This document shows positions 23,050 to 36,200 of a stretch of DNA of 64,000 nt, in pieces; positions within the stretch are counted from its first letter, which is position 1; the number at the start of each line of letters is the position of its first letter. The notes under the pieces were generated by a model. That model worked only from the letters and a program-made list of their open reading frames with translations, made no database searches and was not told where the DNA came from. The translations under genes and the position numbers were made by a program. Source of the stretch: Echinococcus granulosus. Taxonomy: Eukaryota > Platyhelminthes > Cestoda > Cyclophyllidea > Taeniidae. The stretch lies in NCBI RefSeq assembly GCF_000524195.1, contig NW_020170392.1, positions 231,069 to 295,068 of the forward strand, given 5' to 3'.

Positions 23050-26000
23050 ATATCTTAAGCTCATTTACATTAACGGGACATTCTCCTCATGTTCCCGAAT
23101 TGCATAAGTCCGCTCTTACAGGCGACCATGGATATGATATTGATTGCAGGAGGAACTTGGCTGCAAGTGCCAGATGCGTTTTTGTATTAGTGTTTAATGC
23201 TACACCTTCCTGGGTTTGAAGAGCCTGATCATGTCTCGATGATGTAGAATTTTCACCTAGTGGTTTGGAGTAGACGCAGTGTCTTTAAGACAACCTCATT
23301 CGTCCTATTGTCTTTCTGTGCAGCGGCTCCAGTGTGTGCTTGTGTTTGCGTTTGGGAGGAGTGATGCTGAGGCAATCAAATGACACGATACGCTTCGTTT
23401 CTTGTACTCCTCACACAGCCCGTTCGGCGGCGTCGCTCGTGTTGCTCCATTGCGTCAAGGGTCACCAGTTGGGCGATGGGTTTTAGAGCCTCTGCCACTG
23501 CGGCAGCCGATGCCGAGGGAGTGGTCCTGCGACGACGTCACACTGCGCCGCTGGACCGCTCAGCTCGCCAATGCAGCCCTTTTACCATCAGTGGTCGATT
23601 TGTAAAAATATCAAACCATTAACACCAATCTCGCCAATTGTCATCTTTAAGTTCTCGTATTTTTAAATGGAATGTTGCACCCTCTCACTGGCTATCGATA
23701 TACGGTTTTATGCAGCTGATCTTTGTACAATTACATATTTTTGTAAAAAGAAATGAAGATTCGTATTGCTTTAGTGTTTGTTCGGTGGAAGTGAGTAGTG
23801 GTTCCCTTTCTTGATCAGATTAGGCAGATAAGTTTAGTCGGAGCTTACTATGAGAGTCCTACAGGTGATGAGCATCGAAATTCAAGCTTTGATTGAGACG
23901 TTTTAACGTGCTTAGTTCTTCTTGCACCTGTTTCATCTCACTGCATAAAGTGATACCAGTACTTGCAAAATTAAGTGGTAGTCGCAGGTCTGATGCTTGG
24001 AAAATCCTTAAAATCCCTTGCGATTGTACACGCTACTTGAGGTCGCAGTTACGTCATCGTTTTAAAATCTTTCATTGGAAGAAGCTGTGTTAAGAATATT
24101 GAAATGTCGGCAGTAGTCTTCCTGAGATAGTTGAAATTGTCAACACATTCATAATCCTTCGGAGTCCAGAAGTTGGCGTTTGAATCCCCTGCTGTCCTGA
24201 TCCTAAAAATCAGAACTCTTTGGCATGGGACTTTTACGGATGATATTTTTAAAAAGAATATCGACTTAAGCCAGGCGATCAGACGGCTCAATCCAACATT
24301 TGGATTTGGGTATATTCTATTTTACCTAGGTTTGGAAAATTTTATTTGTGAACTCTAGTTGTTCCGCCTTTGCTAACGTAAATGTTAATCGAAGGTTAAA
24401 ATTTGTCATGTTTTCACTACCAATCAGTGGTGTGGAGCCAGCATTTGCAGTGAATGCAATGTTACGTAAAGTAAATCTAGAACCTGATAGTGTTCAAGAG
24501 GTACGGTTAAACTCTCGGGTCTCTCCCTTCTATGCATAATCCCTCAGTGATGCGCAGGAAAGGTCTAAAAATTCAAGTACTTCAACACCACAGAGATAAA
24601 TATTTGCAATAAGATGACTTCCATCTTTTTTATCCCAAAATTTCCCTACGAACCAGTTCTTCAATCCATACTGGCGACGAAAAGGATGGCAATGAGACTG
24701 CTTTCATTCTCCCATGGCTGATAGTTTACAAGAGTTGGGTGCCACAGGAGCAGAAGGTCCTTATCATTGTCCTGCTCTTTTCTTTCAGACTGATGAGGAT
24801 GTGGAGGCAGAAGGATTCGGCGATGACATTCGTGAAAATGCCAAATCCTAGCAACGGTGACAGCGATGAATCTCCCCATTTTTGCCACGTTTTGTACAAT
24901 GAAGAGCTTACCTTTTTCTAAGTTATTCCAAAAGAAGCAATTCCTAGACTTGACCTTTTAGTGAATAGATATCCCTTGCTCGGACAGCATCGACAGAGCG
25001 ACTGATTCAACTTTCCGCTATTATCAGATCTCATTGGCTAGACGGCTCCAGTGATTTTAGCGGTGCACTTGCAACCAACCCTTCCCTTTGTCCAAAAGCT
25101 TTAGCCCACTTTTTAACATTGAAAAGCACGACTCAGATCGCAGGAATCATTTCCTATTGAGTCGCGGAACTTCCGAGTCCAGTCCTAGTTCGAAATGCTA
25201 CCATCACGGAGTGAATAGTTGCCTTTATCATTGTGGTACTTAAGAGTGGAAGATTTGGAGATTAAGGGGTTCCGTTTAGGGCACAGAAACTCTAGATTAA
25301 TCTACCCCAAAACCTTGAACACTGGTGAGTCAAGGTCTTTGTCCTCCTTACGAAGTAATCACAGCCCCTTGGGGAGCTCCGCACATAGAGAAGAAAGCCA
25401 TTATTGAATTGTCAGAATATGAACGCAACCGCTTCTTGACCTTGACCCGGACAAATGACGATATGTGGTTATTGAAGAAATCCTCAGATGGATTACTCTT
25501 GGAGGGCTCGACTTCGTACTTGTATAGTGAAGTATTGAGATGGGTGGGAACCTTCCCTCTGCCGAGGCACAACCAAGTGCTCAGGAGGACTGATTGACAG
25601 CCCTCTTACCAGTAGAAAGTAACACTACCCTGGTCTACAGGGTTGAAGAGAATAAGACTGCACACCAATTATCGCAGGCACGAGACATGCAAATTTTTCT
25701 TTCTGAATGTACCCACGGTATAAAGCTATGACGAGCCAACTCGAGTGCGCATCACCCTGCGAGACAGTTAATCCAGCAGGGAGAGTGTGACCTTGGAGCA
25801 AGTGAAATAACAGTCCCGCTTCATTGGGATGTCAAGGAAAAGTGACCACTGGAGTTAGTGAAGTAGCTGACTCAAAATGTCTCTTGATTCAGAGCGTGAA
25901 AAGACATCAAAACGCGAATTCCGGAATAAAGTGCTATATTGTGAACATAAAATGAACTTCAACACCCTCCCCCACATCAACTAAAGTAAGTGAAGAGACC

Positions 26001-26095
26001 GCTAACAGCCCGAAATAAAGGCAGGATGTATGCAAAGCGAGAGCGAAGATCATTAAAATAATAAAATGATGTGGGAGGTAGAAGGAGTGGTGTTG
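23050..26095. other. Intergenic region without recognised genes
   Basis: A 3-kb stretch between the RETREG-like 3' end and the MBOAT 3' end. Short open frames near 23380-23620 and 25325-25597 show no domain and no supporting splice pattern. No RNA gene or repeat was recognised. Confidence 0.5.
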
Positions 26096-29000
26096 CTAGT
26101 CCAGCTTCTCTCCACTCTGACCGCTGGTCACAGTGGCGGCGCCCGAGGCAGGGTCCAACTTCAACTCATACGTCACGTCCACCACACCTTTCCTAGGCTC
26201 GCTTGTGGTGCTTGGCAAGGCGTAGGGCAGAAGGAAGAGCATCAACAGTGGTACAATGTGTCCCAGGTAGTAGAAGTTCCTGAAACAGAAAGTATCGGAC
26301 CAAAAAAAGTCGAGCAGAAGTAAGAGCGCAACTTAAATACCCCCATATTCATTTTATTTATATTAACATAATAAAACGATTTGCTATTTGAGGCAAAGAT
26401 GAAGGAAAACCATGTATTGCGCAAAAAACAGAAGCGTTGGTGAGGATGAATACTTTTCAACAGTTAGTTATAGGAGGCGTTCGTAATGAGTCAATTCGTT
26501 AAAATTTTCAGAGAGCCTATAAGAGCCCAAAAAGAAAGCAGCCCTCAATTTCACCGCCATGTCAAGAGGGGCTCATCTAGGTGGGGGGTTACAATACGCA
26601 ATACAAGCTTGTGACAACAGGATAACATCTTGTAACAATCCAGGAATCATTCAGTCAAAGAGGCACTGATGCTCAAAGCTGTCATTACTGCAGAAATAGG
26701 TGCTATTGTGACGTGATGAGTAGAGAAAGATGAGAGCAAATCAAGGGTGGGGCACCTTCAAAGTCTTAACTGAGAGAGCCACCAGAGGTACATTGCTTCC
26801 GTTTACCGGATACCTTACTCTTCGACTAGTGAGAGTGAATCCCGAGAATCACATCTATTGCGGCCGATGGACCGGAGAAACGCGCTGAATCACGAGTAGT
26901 ACACTAGTTTACCTTAACCTATTTGCCCACTTACAACTGTAAAATGTCATGAAAATAATTGGGATCCTCGGCGTAGAACGGACGCTAACATGGAGAAGGG
27001 AGCGTGAGCAAAACAGGCAGCTGGTTTTCATCGTACACTCCTTGGGAAATGTGAAAAAGTTAAGAACCTAACCTGCCCACTCCATCAATGGTAATAGTAT
27101 GTAATTTCTTGAGTTAAACCATCACTTGTTCCCTGTGGAGCCACTAGCAGATCCAGGGCGAATAAAAACTGCGCTAGACGGCAGAAAATCAAAGACGCAG
27201 CTGATCTATTAAAAGCTTTAAGCAAAGAAGTCTAAAAAAGAACGCTGAAAGAAAAATCGGGTTGAGATGCACTACTACGTGGACATTGCCAAAAACGCTC
27301 TACCAAATACTTTCCTATTTGGGTGGGGAGAAAAAAAACGGAGTTCGCATCATAACCTTAGTAAGCTTTAAACTAGCATCACCAAGTTAGTACAAAGTCC
27401 ACTTCAAAGCACAAAATTGACAACTAGCAAAACAGCAAGTCTATTTTTCGATTCGCTACGCTGTTAACAAGCAATTCAAGAGCCAAGAGCACTTGATCAA
27501 AGTTTTAACGAAGCAAAACAGCCACGAGAACTAAAGTGTCCATCGGGCGAAAATCCCGTCTTTGAAGAATTACGTTCAATAGCAGTTTGTGGCATGAAAA
27601 CAGCTTACAAAGAGGTAACGAACATACTGAAGCATGAGATATACATGGCAACACCTACCCCCACAGCTTGAAAGCCAGTGAGGTGTCGAGAAGGAAGAAG
27701 CCCATTCCGAGGTAGTTGAGAGAAAAAAGTGCGGCGAGATTGGTGACAATGTCGTAAAGAAGGTGGTACCAGTAGCTTTCAATGAAGCAGGGCCGTAACC
27801 GCGCTCGACAGAGCCTGTAAAAGAGGATGCATTACAGTTGCTATTCAATCGAGTCTACATGAATGCGACTTTCGAGCACGAGAGTACATTTAAAAAGAAA
27901 CGAAACCACAGGAAATCTCTGAGGTGATGAGTGGTACCAAAGATGTCTGAAAACTTGGAAGCATCTCAGTCTGATCGAGAATTTGATGGTCATTTAAAAT
28001 CGCAGCTAATAGGGCCACAGTCACTCATGTTTACCTACCCTTGCGAATGGCCACTCGCCATAGTTACATTTTCATTCCATGCAATTTGACTCGCCCTCCG
28101 AAATGCATGATGTGCCTCATGCTTGATCGCATATACTTCATCTTAGACACGCCAAACGATGGAACTACTGAATAAACCAAAATTTCACTTTCAAATCGTT
28201 GAGCCCATCATAATGAAACCAATGTATGGGGTACGATTCAGAGTCCACGATTAAGTATTGAAGATCGAATGAGAAAGCTTCCGACAACTTAAGGTGGTGT
28301 TGTACTGGGTATTGATGTAATACCTACTTCTTATCTAATAGTCGTTGTTCAGGCACCAGCCAGATCCTGCTGACTTGCAAATGCCTCGCCAGTCTCACGA
28401 ATTCCGATTGCCTGTCTCGAGGGGGGACGCTGCCAACACACATGCGGGTTCGTGTAGTAGCTATCTTCACGATTAGTCCGAATAGGGGCGTCTCAACGGA
28501 CGTCAAATACCGTAGTACGGTGATGGGGAGAAACCACTCCGCAATAAAACATTTGAATGGTGTAAAGGCGATTGATTCCAATATGACCATAAATGTCTGT
28601 GACAACTATATTTAGATGGGGCTTTACGTTGGGTAACGCAGCAATGCAATAAAAATGAAAGCAAAAACTTGAGAGTGTTACGGACAAGAACACACCTTCC
28701 AGTCATGGTAAGGAGAGCTGCAGAGAGGAAACAGAAGTAGTAGACGGGGTAAAAGCCATGCCAGAAGGCGGAGACGAAGAAAACCGCGACGACAGCGAAG
28801 CGCCTGGGCGCGCGCTCGTAGACACACTCGCGTAGCCACCGAGTCGTGCCAATGTTCCAGTTGTCCAGCATCACCTTCGTGTTCGTCCCCAGCTGGCAAA
28901 GACAGGAAGTGTGTGAATTTTATTTTGAATGCAATTTAATGGATAAGATGCGCAATCTAACGGCTCCAAGGAGAGCTCGAAAGATACATTTCGATAAGTA

Positions 29001-32000
29001 CTGTAAGACTGACACAAATAGAACGTGAACTGCTTGTTAAGCAAAAGACTTATCATGTCGATTGATGACAAAAGTGCAGATAACTTGGACAGGAAGGAAC
29101 TGTGACCATAAGTGATATTTCAAAGTGGATGAGTTCCCACATCACCGAAAGTAGGAAGCTTCCTAATCTAATCAGTTAACTTGGGTGAAAACAGATAAGT
29201 TTATAAGGAAAACCTATTGGTGCCTTCGTCAACCCAGAGCAGATGCACTGAAGGGCATTTTTTTGGTGATTGCATCAGAATCTTATTAGAGGATGGAAAT
29301 AACCGCAGTGAAAGGAACACTAGGACACAGATAAACATCCAGAAGGTACAACCACGATGCAAGTGGAACGAAAATTAGGATACGGTTCTATTCTACTTCA
29401 TCTGATAAAGGCTTGGTAGGTTAGTAGAAGGTAGGAAAGTAAAATGCTGGGCGAAAGTAGTAGAAACGATAGAAGACATCGGTTTCTCACCCCTTGGAAT
29501 TTGGTATTTTCGGTTGTTAACTCATAAGTCCCAGGTTAACTTTAATAACCTCCTTAGACGGAAAACAACTAAAATACTTGACTATAATAATAAGGTGTAA
29601 ATTGTTTTCGGTGGTGGGGTAGATAGTCTGATCCAGGAGGAACAGAAGAGACGTTCCCTATTTTCCACATAAGTCACGTCAAATTGACACCTCATAAAGT
29701 GGGCATCTTAAAGTCTTGAGCGAGTTTGGATTTTTGTATGTAAAAAGCAAGCGCTTAGGGCATCAAAGTGGAGAGTAGGATGAATAGCACAACCACAGAC
29801 AGTCCCGTCAGTGTTTCATGAATCCTCTCCGAAAATTCAAATCGAAGCACCTCATGAGAGCCGTAAGCACTGATAGACTATTCTGAGCGGTAAGAATCAA
29901 ACGTTTAGCGTTTAAAACTAAAATTATCCCTCATCAGGGACGGGATCAGCATTTCACAGCATCTACAAAAACCACCACTCAGACACTAGTGAGTGTAAGT
30001 GGAGGAGAATTCGTGAAAAAGGTACGGACTACAAGAGATGGGAATAGCACCAGGAGCATTCGCAAAGCGTTCAAGTAATGGTAGCTATAGGATCAATTAT
30101 AAAATACGAAATAATAATGACGGTTTTTGTAGAGGTTAAACGGTGCGAAATCACAAAATCTAACAAAGCAGAAAGTACACAAGAATCACTTTATTAACCA
30201 TCTGTCAAAAAAGGACTGTAAAAGTAGGGAAAGATTTGAAGGTAAAAATGGTAGATTTTTTCTCCATATTTGAAAAGAAATGCACTAGTGTGGGGAGCAA
30301 GGGAATAATGAGAGGATAAAACAGCATAAACCGGGAGTAACTTGCCTCAACATCGAAGAAGCGAGCGTTAATAGCGTTGCGATACTCCGGCTCCAAAGTG
30401 CCGTTGGATGAAAATCCCGAAAAGCCGAATCCGGAAATCAACATCGCCAATGCACCTAAAAAATACACAGGGAAGAAGAAATTAAGGAATGAGTGCCTAG
30501 CAGGAAAGAGGCACCAGATTGAACACTAAAATATTCTGCTTAGAGAAAAGACAGGTACACTTACTAATTGACCAGGCGCAGTAGAACTTTTGCCTGAGAT
30601 AAAAACCGTACAGAGTGAGCCAAAAGTACTTTCGGAAGATGCCCAATCGTTGGAACTCTTCGGCTGAACAGGAGGATGCAAAACACTTTTAATGAGGAAT
30701 TCCGGACCCATGAAACAGATTAATATCATATTTATAATCACTAATCGCCTTGAAGCAATAAGCACGTAAATAGTTCTGATGGCGAACCACCTTCGGTTGC
30801 TGAATTGCTAACAGTAGGCTGGGATAAGGGGTAGATGGCGCACGGATGATTGCACAGGCAATGATGCAAAGGCGAGGTACATCCAAAAAACATGAGAATG
30901 GACTCACGCATTCACTGAAAGCCGTTTAGAAAAGGTAAATTTACCAGGTTAGTGTAGCAGATGTGATGAATGCACTTTAATTTGAACTAAAACAGCAAAA
31001 AGATCAAACGACGGTAATATCTAACCCAGTTGTCGGGTAGGCGTTTACGCGCCTTATTAGCGGATCGCTAGTCCCACCAATGTAGTCAGGTGGCTTTCAA
31101 AAAAGAAAATTATTAGAAGCACATGAGCAACGAGCTCTCAAAACTCTCCAATAAGTATGAAGGAATAAAATACACAATGAGGTAGGCACATCCTATTAAC
31201 AAAGGCACTGCCAGACTTCCAACTGCAATAGTTCGATAAAAATTGGAAGATACGAAATTGCGACTTACAAATGAGATACTCCGGTCCATAGCGACTCAAC
31301 GCGTAAAGGGTGAGAAGGACGTGAAAAAGAAACGCAATTGCTTGTCGCCTAAGAGCTGCCTAAAGGGGAAAAAACCACTCCGCAAGTTCAACATGCAGCG
31401 ATTGAACGTCCGGGAAAGTGATAAGCACCACAAAGTACCATAAGCCGATATTTTGAGTTATTTATACAGAGCATCACTCACAAGAACTACCGCAGAATAC
31501 GAACCAAATATCCCATTAATGTCAAATGCACCACTTAAAATCAAAGCCCACATCATCCAAACAGATATTTAGAAAGTACCACAAACCACATAGAAATGAT
31601 ACAAAATCTCGCCTAAGATTAAGCAGCTATCAGCTTTGGTTTCTGCGTCTCACTAATTGTGACAACAGATTAGTGCAGCCTCAAAATTAATTTAACTGAT
31701 TAAAGAGTTACGTGAAAAGTTGGGTTGAAACTCCCAAAGCCAAAATATCGGAGATTGGCGGAGATTCACCAAACATAGACACCAAATTGAACTACGTTTA
31801 TAAAATAAATTGTTCAGGGGAAAACTTTAAATTAAGTTTCAGCACGGAGGGAGCAAACCTTTGCATCACGGATTTGTTTCTTATTCTTTGTCTAAAAGTA
31901 CACAAGGACAAGGTCAGAGGCATGGAAATTTAAGCAATTAAGAAGTAACTACTCGAAGTAAGATGGCAAGGTGAGTGAAGCCGCTGAAAGCTTACTACAA

Positions 32001-32775
32001 GTTCCCGATCCAATGGATCACTAAATAGGTCTTCTTCGCGGCCTTCAATAAAACATAAATACTCGGTGTAGAAAAGGAATGGTCCAACCATCGAGTTTTG
32101 GAAGCAGAGAAGGTACCCAAAGAAGGGAAGCAACATTGGTAGATTTCTAAGCCATACAAGAATAACGTGGGAATCAGATTTACTTTATTGCACGCAATCT
32201 GTGAGACTCTCTTGAAACACTTCTGCCCTCAGTCAGAATATCACCATCGTATAGATTAAAGGCGAGAGATGAGAGCTTTTGTGTTTGAATCATTAAAGGT
32301 CTAAAAATGGACAGATGTACCGGAAAACTTACGCAGTGATATCAACAGATTGCTGTCTTGCTTCTGTAAAATCTAGCCTTTGAATGTGAATCCATGAAAG
32401 AAAAGTCATGGTAAAGAGAAGAACAGCGTATTGAGCGATATGGGGAGGGAGAACAATCATCAAAAGGTAAGTTGGCATAGCCTGTAAAAACAACAGCATG
32501 ACGCGTCTAATAATGCTATAATTAAGGCAAGACACATACTCTTCGTAGCACAAATACATGACAGTGACGCCAATAACGACTTCTGTGAGATGTCGCTGTG
32601 TGATTGTATGCTTTTGCGGAGGCAGATAAGTTTTCAAGAGGAAACCAAATAGAAATGCCAAGACCTGAGACACAAAGAACGCCATCTTGAGGGATAATAT
32701 GAAATAATATGACAAAACCTGATCAAGTGGAACACCAATAAGGGTGCTAAGAGTCTCAACCAAAAAGAGCACCAT
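26096..32775 (-). CDS. MBOAT1/2: Lysophospholipid acyltransferase, MBOAT1/2 type
   Basis: Multi-pass ER enzyme that transfers acyl chains from acyl-CoA to lysophospholipids in the Lands cycle. Nine exons: 32333-32775, 32184-32300, 31996-32146, 31269-31359, 30565-30663, 30346-30455, 28696-28892, 27659-27814 and 26096-26279. They total 1548 nt and 515 residues, almost exactly the family length. All phases match. Landmarks are GVPLDQV near the N-terminus, QKLSSLAFNLYDG, NSMVGPFLFYTEYLCFIEG, KFYCAWSISALAM, GFGFSGF, LDNWNIGTTRWL and SAFWHGFYPVYY. The last carries the catalytic His (residue 382); the conserved Asn lies in DNWN. The C-terminus has two further membrane segments and a polar tail. The intron between 30346 and 28892 appears to start with GC (AG|gcaagt). 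Its start is 500 bp from the oppositely oriented glutamate receptor. Confidence 0.95.
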
Positions 32776-33275
32776 CAGTGTTGCCGAATGTGGGTCGAGG
32801 CCAGCCGCGTCGTACTCCTAATAAGTATCAACAAGGAAATTTGCTGAACATAGTGATTAAACTAATCCAAGCAAATAAGAGCAGAAGGTAATGCTAGGCA
32901 GTGGTGAAACTTAATTAAGGATGCTAAAAGTGGGCTGCAAAGTCTATTTTTTGAACGTTCAGAGTGGTGCAATAAGTGATTTTATAATTCTGGCCCCCAA
33001 CTGGCACCATTGCATATGTCAACTTTAAAGTGACAAATTAGGTGGATGTTGAGGTAATGATATCGGTTAATGCAGATTTGGCTCCTGTAGAGGCTTACTG
33101 TTGATGAATTATCCAAGCTACTTATTTAGAACTGTCAAGAGTGTGCAGAATCCTAATATTGCGCGAGGTTTGCACTTCATACACTTCATACAATGAAGCA
33201 ACCGACTCTGTTCCATCATTCCTTTGTTTTAGTAGATCTATTTGGCCTTAAGGTCATCATGCGCAAATAGAAAGC
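32776..33275. promoter_or_regulatory. Shared divergent upstream region (MBOAT / glutamate receptor)
   Basis: Only 500 bp lie between the two divergent start codons. The segment must contain the 5' UTRs and at least part of both promoters. No specific element was identified. Confidence 0.4.
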
Positions 33276-36200
33276 ATGGATTGGTTCCTTCTGTGCTTGT
33301 TATTTTTCATTATACAATATTCTTGCTGCGAAGCCTCTGGAAACATAGTGCCAGTTGGTACTTTTTGGTTTCGTATTCAAATGCAATGTTCTTTGTCTAA
33401 AATTTGGATAAGTGCTAGGTTGTTTGACGCATATATTTAAAATTTTCCCTTCTGATGGGCGTAATTTTTCTTGAATAAACCATTTTAGCCTACTCTCCTA
33501 GTCTTGGAGTTCAGGAAGGTCAATTTACTTCACAATATCTTAGCGGCGTTCCCATGAACCCCAGTCAGTTTAGATGGCCATCAAGTTCAACAGGTATCGC
33601 TTATTTCTTGCCTACGTATTGTTCTATTCCCGTTTTACTTCCCTTTTTTGCTTTCTAAGGATTACGTGTGTTTTTCTTTTTGGACTTTTGTACAATGATG
33701 AGTGAGCGTTTGCGTGAAGAATTTTGCAGCAATTTGTACAAATACGAGATGAGTGGTTTTCATATGCATCATGCATAAAGCTGCTTCATTTTGGACAATT
33801 TTATAGGTACTCTTTTGATATAACTTTGTTTTTATTCATCTTTAGCTGGCGTCTATCGGGCTGCTGTTGGGAACTTTGATTACTACTTTGGACTTAATAC
33901 TACAGAGGAAAACGTTGCATATTTCATCACTGGGAACCTTCCTCCACGGCGTACCAATGCATCTAGTTGGCTTCGAATTGCTCCTCATTTGCCAGATCTT
34001 GCGCCCATTGTGGAGCGATTTGCAGGAGCAAACCCAGAAACTGATGAACGTGTTTTCATTTCTGATGTAACTTCGGGTTAGTTAATTATCGCATTTTATT
34101 TTTATTAACCTTCGACGATCTGCTGTTTTACAGAATGTCGAGAGCTTCGTGAAATGATTTCGCCGAGTTTTGAATGGAGCATCTTGACAAGTGTTGACTC
34201 ATTGCAACTGGGGGATGAATTGTTTCATCTCAAGTCACACGTAGGTGAAAAGACCGTACATTATGCTATTTGTGACGGGAACGTAAGCTCTACATTCAGC
34301 GAATTGGTATTGGTTAAGGTAAGCTTGCTTACACTGAAGTCCAAAAAAATTACTTGTAAAACACGCTCCTTTTTTATCCAGCTCCTAGAAACCGGACTTT
34401 TCTTTGGATCTAAAACGTATATTTACACTAAAAGCAATATGGTGAGTTAAAATTGTTTTAAAAATCCCATGACTAAAAATCCTGATACAAGTGAAGAGCT
34501 TAAGTAGGAAGGCTCCTCAAGTGCGTTTATTTTACTGACAAGCATATGAGCATCAATTAAGTTATCTAAGTGCATTGTAACTATGATACCTGACATTATC
34601 AAAGGGTGAGAACGTCGATAAACCGAATCAGAAGCTTTATAGCAGCTTAAGGGAGTTTTGCCTGGTTGCACTGATAAATAATTCCTTTATACTAAAAAAT
34701 CTGACTGATGTTTCATTTTTCATTCTTATACTAAAATACCACAGTTACTTTGTTTTATTCTGATTCCTTACTTTTCCTCAAACGTATCATTTATCAACTA
34801 GTATCACGCTCATAGTTGCGAGGTGCCTACCAAATAGCATCAATATCCACCAATGTACAACACATTGATAACAGTTTTTTCTTGCCTAATGTAGGCTGAC
34901 GGTGGTACCCAGGAGGCGTTTAAACGATTTGCTGACGCGGGTGCTTATCTTGCAGTTGTTTCACCGGTTCTCTGTGGCGCCGAATCAGCTCCCGTTGAGG
35001 TCTCTTTGAAGGCTCTGGAGCAGTTGGCTAAAAACTATGTAGGCGATAGTGTCATTCGTCTGGATGGAAAATGGGTCCCATTCAACTCACCCAATTTCCT
35101 TCGGCTGATACAGACGGTAATCACACACCTTGTTTGTTTCTGCCTATTTGTGGAGAATGATTAATAAGAATCTCTGTAGACAATTGCGAAAATCTTTGCT
35201 GGAGACATAAGTGATGTAATTAAAGCAGTGTTGCAAATCCACCTCACCTTTTTTAAAATTAACCATTCAGTTACCCTTAAAGAGTATTTTTTTACACAGA
35301 GAATGCAATGAAGGACATGTGTTTGAAATCTTTCTTTCGCTGGAATGAAGAAAATTCCCATATCCTCCTAAATGCTCTCTTTTAGACCACCATCAAGGTC
35401 TCCATCCTTAACCGGTCAAACTTCACCATTTGCTTTACACAAGGCGGTTTCCTGTGCATAATTGATGTCAACATTTACGAGATAGGATCCGACAGTACTA
35501 TTTCGGTACGTTTGGGAAGTTCTTTTAATCCGCACTATAATGATCATTTTGTGTAGCCTTCCAGTGGATTCTATGACCACCGAACAGGGAAGCTAACGCT
35601 CCTGCCCAACATCTATCACCGACCTGTTGTTAAGCTACTGGCTTTCCAGGCAAGCTCAGTTGCCATATTTAAGATTATTTTCAATCTTTGCTTAAAACAT
35701 CCTTTTTAAACCTGATGACAGCGTATTCAGGAACAACCTTTAATGCATCTGACATCTTTTATAACGAATTTTAAAATTACAATTAGGCATCAAATATGAA
35801 AACCTTAGTGTAAAATGAATGAAATTCTAAAGATTGATACATTTCAAGCAATACTAAGTGTAATGTGACGGTGATGGCTTGTCGATTGAGGAGTTTACGT
35901 TCACAACAAGTAAGATTCTACGAGTTCTACAAGAAAACCATTCAAACTATTTTTGCTTAGTTCCTTGGTTAAAAGGTTAGTAGTCTGTGCGTATCCCTGT
36001 GCGTATATGTCTTCAATGTCCCAAAATTCCTAAATTGGTGGGGCACTTCTGTACGGCTACTTAAAAAATGCAGCAAACTAATTTTTAGGACGCGACTTTC
36101 CTGCCTTCACTTGAAAACAGCAACTTCTCAGTAGCCATACAGATGATCCAAGAAATCTTCACTACTAAAGTACCCTACGATTATGAGATTGTCCCAATGC

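Noticed and set aside
23380..23622. Two overlapping GC-richer open frames
   Set aside because: Basic, low-complexity readings with no domain or exon signals.
26066..26323. Plus-strand frame of 85 codons
   Set aside because: Antisense shadow of the last MBOAT exon.
31100..31230. Exon-like minus-strand segment with an acceptor and hydrophobic reading (GSLAVPLLIGCAYLI)
   Set aside because: Including it breaks the reading phase into the next MBOAT exon. The direct join 31269-30663 restores the family sequence YLISEEFQ.
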